DNA from: UBA9676 sp036522155
Lineage (GTDB): Bacteria > Actinomycetota > Actinomycetes > Streptosporangiales > Streptosporangiaceae
Length of the DNA stretch: 9,795 nt
NCBI GenBank assembly: GCA_036522155.1
Contig: DATDGI010000371.1
Coordinates: forward strand, 1-9,795
Direction: 5' to 3'
In this document: positions 5,630 to 9,795 of the stretch, piece after piece
Layout of the letters: each line of letters opens with the position of its first letter
How positions within the stretch are numbered: position 1 is the first letter of the stretch
Notes under the pieces: generated by a model
Told to the model about the DNA's origin: nothing
Databases searched by the model: none
The model's input: only the letters and a program-made list of their open reading frames with translations
Translations under genes and position numbers: made by a program

Positions 5630-7168
5630 ATGTCGCTGCGGCTGCGGCTGGCGCTGTTGTTCGCCGGCGTGACCGCCGCGGTGATCGCGGTTGCCGGGGT
5701 GGTTTTTCTGTGGCAGCTGCGGGCCGCTCAGATCACCGCGCTGGACGCCGGCCTGCGGGCCCGGGCGGACGCGGTGGCGGCCGAGGTCCGCTCGGCCCGG
5801 CCGCTGTCTCTGCCCGCTGCAGGTGGCGGCCAGCAGGGACAGCAGCAGGGGCAGTTTTCCGGGGCCGATGAGCTGACACAGGTCCTCACCGTGCGCGGGG
5901 GCGTGCTGTATTCGTCGGCTGGCGCCGGGGACGTGCCGCTGGTCACCGGGAGCTGGCTGCGGCGGGCCGCCGGTGGGCCGGTGGCCTTCACCGCCCAGGC
6001 CGAGGGCGAACCGGTGAGGGTGCTGGCCTTCCCGGCGCGGAATGCCTCCCGGCCGGTGATCATCGCCGCCAGCGCAAGCACCGGTGTCGCCGACGCTGCC
6101 CAGGCCAGGGCGCAGGCGGTCATCCTGGTGGCTGGCCCAGCCGCGGTCGCCGCGGCCGGGCTGGGGGCCTGGGTGCTGGCCGGGGCGGCGCTGCGCCCGG
6201 TGGCGCGGATGCGCCGCCGGCTGGACGACATCACCGAGCGCAATCCCGGCGCCAGGCTGCGCGTCCCAGCCGCCCGGGACGAGATCGCATCGCTCGCTGT
6301 CACCATGAACGCGCTGCTGGACCGGCTGCAGGCGGCCATGGAACGGGAACGGGACTTCGTCGCCGACGCCAGCCACGAACTGCTCACCCCGCTGACCGCG
6401 TTGCGGGCCGAACTGGAACTGGCCCGCAGGCCCGGCCGGTCCCGCCAGGCACTAGACGCCGCGGTGGCCGCCGCGGAGAGCGACACCGACCGGCTCATCC
6501 ACCTCGCCCAGGACCTGCTGCTGCTCGCCCGCGCCCAGGAAGACAACGATTTCCTGCGCCCCAGGCAGGTCAGCGTGCCCGGCTTGCTGTCGGCGGCCGC
6601 CCGCGCTTTCGCCGCCCAGGCACACGCCCGCGGCGTCACGCTGGAGGTGGCGGCCGACCCGGCGCTGACCGTGGCCGCGGATCCGGACCGGCTCCGCCAG
6701 GCGCTGGACAACCTGCTCGGCAACGCGATCCGCCATTCCCCTGCCGGCGGGGTGGTGGAGCTGACCGCGCAGGCCAGCGGCCGCGGTGACGGCGCCCGGG
6801 TCGTTCTCGAAGTCCGCGATCACGGGCCCGGGTTCCCGCCCGAATTCCTGCCGCACGCCTTCGAGCGGTTCCGCCGGGCCGACGCCGCCCGCAGCCGCGC
6901 CGCAGGAGGAACCGGCCTGGGCCTTGCCATCGTGGCCTCCATCGCCCGCGCACACCATGGCCGCGCCGTCGCAGCCAACCACCCCCGGGGAGGGGGCACG
7001 GGTGTCGATCGAAATACCTCCACTCCCGCCGCCCAGCCCGGACGGCATGGTGGCGCCAGGACACCCTTGCGTGTGAGCGGGTCACATCTGGCACACACGG
7101 TCCTATCACCACCGGTGAGGCAAGCTAGCAGCGCCAGGTCAGGCGACCCGGAAGGAACGGGAGCATGA
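5630..7168 (+). CDS. HAMP-domain sensor histidine kinase (HK2), probably frameshifted at its C-terminus
   Basis: A sensor kinase partnered with RR2 and paralogous to HK1. Membrane helices lie at about 7-29 and 163-187, flanking a sensor of about 130 residues that includes a Gln/Gly-rich run (65-76). HAMP is about 188-240. His249 lies in ASHELLTPL, with Leu where Arg or Lys is usual. N-box NLLGN is 361-365, G1 DHGPGF 397-402 and G2 GGTGLGLAIV 426-435. After NHPRGG (about residue 455) the annotated frame becomes non-homologous (GTGVDRNTSTPAA...), while the next frame reads GARVSIEIPPLPPP and stops at 7076. That matches HK1's GGARVTMTLALDP, so one extra base in the G5 run near 6991-6996 is likely; the true protein would have about 481 residues. 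The in-frame version ends at 7168 through a promoter-like region, overlapping the next ATG by ATGA, probably by chance. It lies 6 bp after RR2. Confidence 0.87.
   Translation: MSLRLRLALLFAGVTAAVIAVAGVVFLWQLRAAQITALDAGLRARADAVAAEVRSARPLSLPAAGGGQQGQQQGQFSGADELTQVLTVRGGVLYSSAGAGDVPLVTGSWLRRAAGGPVAFTAQAEGEPVRVLAFPARNASRPVIIAASASTGVADAAQARAQAVILVAGPAAVAAAGLGAWVLAGAALRPVARMRRRLDDITERNPGARLRVPAARDEIASLAVTMNALLDRLQAAMERERDFVADASHELLTPLTALRAELELARRPGRSRQALDAAVAAAESDTDRLIHLAQDLLLLARAQEDNDFLRPRQVSVPGLLSAAARAFAAQAHARGVTLEVAADPALTVAADPDRLRQALDNLLGNAIRHSPAGGVVELTAQASGRGDGARVVLEVRDHGPGFPPEFLPHAFERFRRADAARSRAAGGTGLGLAIVASIARAHHGRAVAANHPRGGGTGVDRNTSTPAAQPGRHGGARTPLRVSGSHLAHTVLSPPVRQASSARSGDPEGTGA
7081..7109 (+). 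promoter_or_regulatory. Putative RR2 operator before the second small secreted protein
   Basis: TCACATCTGGCACACAC (7082-7098) matches the RR2 promoter element at 4896-4912 at 15 of 17 positions, including ten identical leading bases. GTCAC (7081) and CACAC (7092) keep the 11-bp period. TATCAC (7104-7109) is a weak -10 candidate. The element starts 4 bp after the stop codon at 7074-7076 in the restored HK2 frame. This supports separate, RR2-dependent expression of the small gene at 7165. Confidence 0.5.
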
Positions 7169-7434
7169 GACTGCTCACCAAAGTCGCCGTGTCCGCCGTT
7201 TATGTGGTCGCGGCCGGCGGGGCCAGCATCGGCGCTACGGCTTTCGGAGTCCACCTCGCAACCCGGTCACCATTGGCGAGCGCCACCACAGCCCTATCGG
7301 ATTTCCCGGCCGGGACCCCGCCCGGCCAGGAAGCCACGGACGACCAGGACACAACGGGGACCGAGCCCGGTGGGCCCGGCGGCCACGCCGACCCGGTGGG
7401 CAACGTCCAGCACCAACTCAGCGGCGTGGAGTAA
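7165..7434 (+). CDS. Second small exported protein, paralogue of the 4231 product
   Basis: An 89-residue protein of unknown function. The N-terminus (Arg2, Lys6, hydrophobic 7-28) is a signal peptide or anchor, and it aligns without gaps to the 4231 product with shared M, L3, K6, A8, GGAxIG (18-23). A Thr/Asp/Glu/Pro-rich middle (about 50-67) follows, then GPGGHADPVGNVQHQLSGVE at the C-terminus, matching the paralogue at 16 of 20 positions. There is no Cys. The middle QxGDQT motif of the larger paralogue is absent (GQEATDDQDTTG instead). ATG 7165 has GAAGGA (7151-7156) 8 nt upstream. The gene follows HK2 after about 90 bp containing an RR2-type element, so it is a likely RR2 target. The retained His-Asp-His spacing in the tail could bind metal or be a recognition epitope; both are inference. 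Confidence 0.78.
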   Translation: MRLLTKVAVSAVYVVAAGGASIGATAFGVHLATRSPLASATTALSDFPAGTPPGQEATDDQDTTGTEPGGPGGHADPVGNVQHQLSGVE

Positions 7435-7498
7435 CACCGGGATATGGCTGTCCGGCCGGCCGCGCCGAGCCTGCCCAGCTCATGTGCCTGACTGCGTG

Positions 7499-7529
7499 GG
7501 TGCCGGCTCTACCCCGCTTGGCCGGCACC
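7499..7529 (+). terminator. Hairpin after the second small protein gene
   Basis: GGTGCCGGC (7499-7507) pairs perfectly with GCCGGCACC (7521-7529) around a 13-nt loop, 64 nt after the stop codon. There is no T-tract. It probably ends the transcript of the RR2-HK2-small protein unit. Confidence 0.55.
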
Positions 7530-7583
7530 TGCGAGGCGCAGGGTTGTTGCCGCAGTCCCCGCCCCTGCCCGGCCAGTGATGAC

Positions 7584-7603
7584 GCCGCGCGGAACGGCGC
7601 GGC
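7584..7603. repeat. Short inverted repeat upstream of the hydrolase gene
   Basis: GCCGCGC (7584-7590) and GCGCGGC (7597-7603) form a 7-bp stem with a 6-nt loop. It may be a second terminator or part of the hydrolase leader; such short GC stems also arise by chance here. The remainder of the 7435-7721 gap shows no convincing gene. Confidence 0.3.
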
Positions 7604-7721
7604 CCGCGGCCGTTTGGGGTTCCCGGCGACCTGGGCCGCCGCCCGCGACCGGGCGGTGGGCACCCGGCCGCCGGAACGCACTGCTGCCGGTTTAGCGCGT
7701 GCTATCTGAAGGGAGAAAGTG

Positions 7722-8744
7722 GTGACATCTCGCGGCAGGCACCTGCCGGGCTGGCCTGCCCGTGGAGCCCGGGACGCAGGTGCCCGCAGGCGCCTGATGG
7801 CTGGCATGGTGGTGGTGCTTGCCGCCGCGCTGGCGGTGGCCGGGACGGCGGGCGCCGTCCGCTACGTCGCAACGTTTTGGCTGTATCGGGGGTTTGCCGC
7901 GCCAGGCACGGCAGCCAGCGTCGCGGTGAGCGGGCCGGGTGGGATACGGCATGTCCGGGTGGTCCCGGCGGCGGTGGCGAGCTTCTCGGTGACAAGCCAG
8001 GCACTGGGCAGCTACCGGGATCCGGTGTATGTCGTTTTGCCGCCCGGGTATGCCCAGCATCCGCGGCAGCATTATCCCGTCCTGTACCTGCTGCATGGCT
8101 TTCCCGGCTATCCAGCGAACTTCCTGACCATCGGCGGTGTCGCGGGCGCCGAGGCCGCCCTGGTCACGGCCGGGCGGATGAAACCGGTCATCTTGGTGAT
8201 GCCATCCGGCACCCGCTCGTATTTCGCTGACCAGGAATGGGCTAACGGCGTGCGGCCGGGAAACAGGTGGGAGACATTTGTCGCCCGCGACCTGGTCCGC
8301 GTCGTGGATACGCGGTACCGGACGATCCGCGCCGGGAGCGGGCGGGGGATCGCCGGGCTGTCGGAGGGCGGGTACGCGGCCCTCAACATCGGCATCCACC
8401 ACCCGGGCGAGTTCGGCTTGCTGGAGAGCTGGTCGGGTTACATGGTGGCCGATCACCAGGGGGCCATCTTCGGATATGGCCGGCGGCTGTTGCGCTACAA
8501 CAGCCCGGCATATCAAGTCAGCCTGGCAGCCGCACGGCTGCAGGCAGCGGGGACCTATGTCTGGTTTTACTGCGGGACATCCGACAAGCTGGCGGCGCAG
8601 AACCAGCGCTTCAGCGCCGAGCTGACCGGGCTGGGCATCGCGCACCACTTCTTCGAGTGGCCGGGTACCCACACCTGGCGGCTGTGGCGCGAGCTGATAC
8701 CGCGGGCCCTGATCACCGCATCAAGGCACCTAAGCCATGGGTGA
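7722..8744 (+). CDS. Membrane-anchored alpha/beta hydrolase, esterase (PF00756/antigen-85-like) family
   Basis: A 340-residue predicted serine esterase facing the outside of the membrane. Basic residues (Arg22-24) precede one hydrophobic helix (about 26-49) without an obvious cleavage site, so it is probably N-terminally anchored. The catalytic domain (about 85-335) shows the core strand PVLYLLHGFPG with oxyanion-region HGF (125-127), nucleophile elbow GLSEGG with Ser214, Asp288 in GTSDKL and His317 in GTHTW. This arrangement is typical of the esterase family that includes antigen 85 mycolyltransferases and FrmB-type esterases. GTG 7722 is preferred over GTG 7719 because GGAG (7712-7715) is then 6 rather than 3 nt away. 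Its stop overlaps the following membrane protein start by 8 bp. If that partner is an aminoacyl-phosphatidylglycerol synthase, this enzyme may hydrolyse aminoacyl lipids, as reported for hydrolases beside such synthases in some bacteria; the substrate is not shown. Confidence 0.85.
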   Translation: MTSRGRHLPGWPARGARDAGARRRLMAGMVVVLAAALAVAGTAGAVRYVATFWLYRGFAAPGTAASVAVSGPGGIRHVRVVPAAVASFSVTSQALGSYRDPVYVVLPPGYAQHPRQHYPVLYLLHGFPGYPANFLTIGGVAGAEAALVTAGRMKPVILVMPSGTRSYFADQEWANGVRPGNRWETFVARDLVRVVDTRYRTIRAGSGRGIAGLSEGGYAALNIGIHHPGEFGLLESWSGYMVADHQGAIFGYGRRLLRYNSPAYQVSLAAARLQAAGTYVWFYCGTSDKLAAQNQRFSAELTGLGIAHHFFEWPGTHTWRLWRELIPRALITASRHLSHG

Positions 8745-9795
8745 GCAGATGCGCCGGGCGGTCACGGTCGCCATCCGGGGAATGGCTCTCGCGCTGGCGA
8801 TCATCGTGGTCACCTCGATCGCGACCGGCTGGCTGTACTGGGCGCGGGGGGCCGTGACAGGCTGGGCGGGGCCACCAGTCAAAGATGCGCTGCCGCTGGA
8901 TGAGCTGCCCGGCCACGACAGCGTCCCGCTCGGGATTTACCTCGCAGTGTTCGGCATCGCCGGCGCCGGGCTGGGTCTGCTCGCGCGGGCACTGCGGTTT
9001 GACCGCCTGGCAGCGGGGCTAATCCTTGCCTGCGGCACCGGTGGCTGGCTGCTGCTGGCCGATGCCGTGAGCCTGTTTGCCGTCCGCCAGGTGCCAGCCG
9101 GGCAGGCTATCCGGGCCGCGGCGGGACTGCAGCCGGTCGTCCTCGCCGCGGCCCTGGCGGGCGTTGGCGGCACGATCCTGGGCCGGAACCTGCGGCCCGC
9201 CCGCGCGCCGGTGCTGGCGTGGCTGGTGGCGGCCGTCGGTGTGGCCGATCTGGTGTCGGCGCTGTTCCCGCATGCCGGACCCTCGGCCTGCCTGGTGGCG
9301 GGTTTCGCGCCGTGCGCGGTCGCACCGGTCGCGCGTGCCCTGCTGGTACCGGCCAGTGCGCTGCTCCTGATCGCCGCGCGAGGGCTGGCCCGCGGCAGCC
9401 GCCGTGCCTGGTGCCTGACGGTCGCGCTGCTCAGCCTGTCGGCGCTGCTGCAGTCGCTGCGCGGTCCACACTATGCCGCGGCGCTCGTGGCCATGCTAAC
9501 GGTGCTTGCGCTGGTCGCCCGGCGGCATGATTTCCCGTACCGCGGCGACCCGGCCGCGCAGCCGCCGGCGTTGCTGCGCCTGGTGGCCATGCTGGTGCTC
9601 GCGCTGGCTTACGGCACGCTCGCGCAGTGGGTGCAGCGGGCCGCGGCCGGGCTGCCCTTCCACCTTGGCCGTGCACTGCCAGACAGCGCATGGGCGCTGG
9701 CCGGCCAGATGCCCCGCGACTTTGACGTGCTGCCAGGTGGCGAGTTCGCGCTGTGGCTGCCGTTCTCGGTCATGTCGATAGCGGCTGTCGGGCTC
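8737..9795 (+). CDS. Polytopic membrane protein resembling the MprF/LysX N-terminal region (partial)
   Basis: An open frame of 353 codons runs off the right edge without a stop. It has a short cytoplasmic N-terminus, then about eight to nine hydrophobic helices (approximately 12-36, 66-87, 92-115, 131-150, 157-177, 198-216, 225-262 as one or two, 280-298, 338 onward). The stretch LLIAARGLARGSRRAW, then LQSLRGPHYAAALVAM and ARRHDF, is characteristic of the last membrane helices before the cytoplasmic DUF2156/GNAT-like domain of MprF/LysX aminoacyl-phosphatidylglycerol synthases. After this, residues 281-353 start another membrane segment, so it may be a longer or variant member in which the catalytic domain lies beyond the window. 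ATG 8737 overlaps the hydrolase stop by 8 bp; ATG 8749 is an alternative. Such enzymes transfer amino acids from tRNA to lipids, reducing surface negative charge and giving cationic-peptide resistance. The family assignment is by pattern recall. Confidence 0.68.
   Translation, partial: MGEQMRRAVTVAIRGMALALAIIVVTSIATGWLYWARGAVTGWAGPPVKDALPLDELPGHDSVPLGIYLAVFGIAGAGLGLLARALRFDRLAAGLILACGTGGWLLLADAVSLFAVRQVPAGQAIRAAAGLQPVVLAAALAGVGGTILGRNLRPARAPVLAWLVAAVGVADLVSALFPHAGPSACLVAGFAPCAVAPVARALLVPASALLLIAARGLARGSRRAWCLTVALLSLSALLQSLRGPHYAAALVAMLTVLALVARRHDFPYRGDPAAQPPALLRLVAMLVLALAYGTLAQWVQRAAAGLPFHLGRALPDSAWALAGQMPRDFDVLPGGEFALWLPFSVMSIAAVGL

Noticed and set aside
4922..6376. Long antisense open frame of 484 codons opposite RR2-HK2
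   Set aside because: Its translation is Gln/Pro/Arg/Gly-rich without domains, and it lies opposite clear kinase and regulator coding; such open antisense frames are common in GC-rich genes.
7165..7168. ATGA overlap between the in-frame HK2 ORF end and the second small gene as evidence of coupling
   Set aside because: Kinase homology stops in this frame about 60 codons earlier and continues in the frame ending at 7076; the overlap is probably coincidental.
7692..8672. Minus-strand 326-codon frame opposite the hydrolase
   Set aside because: Low-complexity shadow; the plus strand encodes a full catalytic triad.
1..9795. CRISPR arrays, insertion sequences, tRNA or rRNA genes
   Set aside because: No regularly spaced repeats, transposase motifs or cloverleaf-like sequences were recognised by eye; the repeats present are short promoter-type tandems.

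Overview
The window is very GC-rich with strongly G/C-biased third codon positions, GTG as well as ATG starts, OmpR-type two-component pairs, an antigen-85-like esterase fold and an MprF/LysX-like membrane protein. This fits a high-GC actinobacterium; genus and species cannot be told from the sequence. No RNA genes, insertion sequences or CRISPR arrays were seen.

Minus strand, right to left (about 3650 to 1): an OmpR-family response regulator (RR1, 2847-3515) overlaps its HAMP sensor kinase (HK1, 1477-2850) by ATGA. A strong hairpin (1432-1455) follows. Next come a lipoprotein (743-1390), an FtsE/LolD/MacB-type ABC ATPase (27-737), and the first codons of another gene running off the left edge. 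RR1 and the lipoprotein gene each have an upstream tandem repeat YTCAT-N6-YTCAT (11-bp period) placed 15-16 bp before a plausible -10. RR1 may therefore control itself and the lipoprotein/ABC unit.

Middle, plus strand (about 3770 to 7530): a decayed small gene (3773-3958, minus) is followed by a small secreted protein (4231-4575), a hairpin, a second response regulator/kinase pair (RR2 4935-5623, HK2 5630-about 7076) and a second small exported or membrane-anchored protein (7165-7434). The two small proteins are paralogues: they share N-terminal signal residues and a C-terminal tail GPGGHADPxGxVQHxxSGVE. A 17-bp element (15/17 identical) lies upstream of RR2 and of the second small gene, suggesting RR2 controls both. 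RR2 and HK2 each show a one-base reading-frame disruption in a G-rich run; this is either sequencing error or inactivation of this second system.

Right end, plus strand: a membrane-anchored alpha/beta hydrolase (7722-8744) overlaps by 8 bp a polytopic membrane protein resembling the N-terminal half of aminoacyl-phosphatidylglycerol synthases (8737 to the window end, incomplete).

Taken together this looks like a cell-envelope sensing and lipid-modification locus. The most interesting part is a duplicated module of a two-component system plus a tail-conserved small secreted protein, whose function I do not recognise. The small proteins could be the signals or accessory factors for the kinases, but that is inference.
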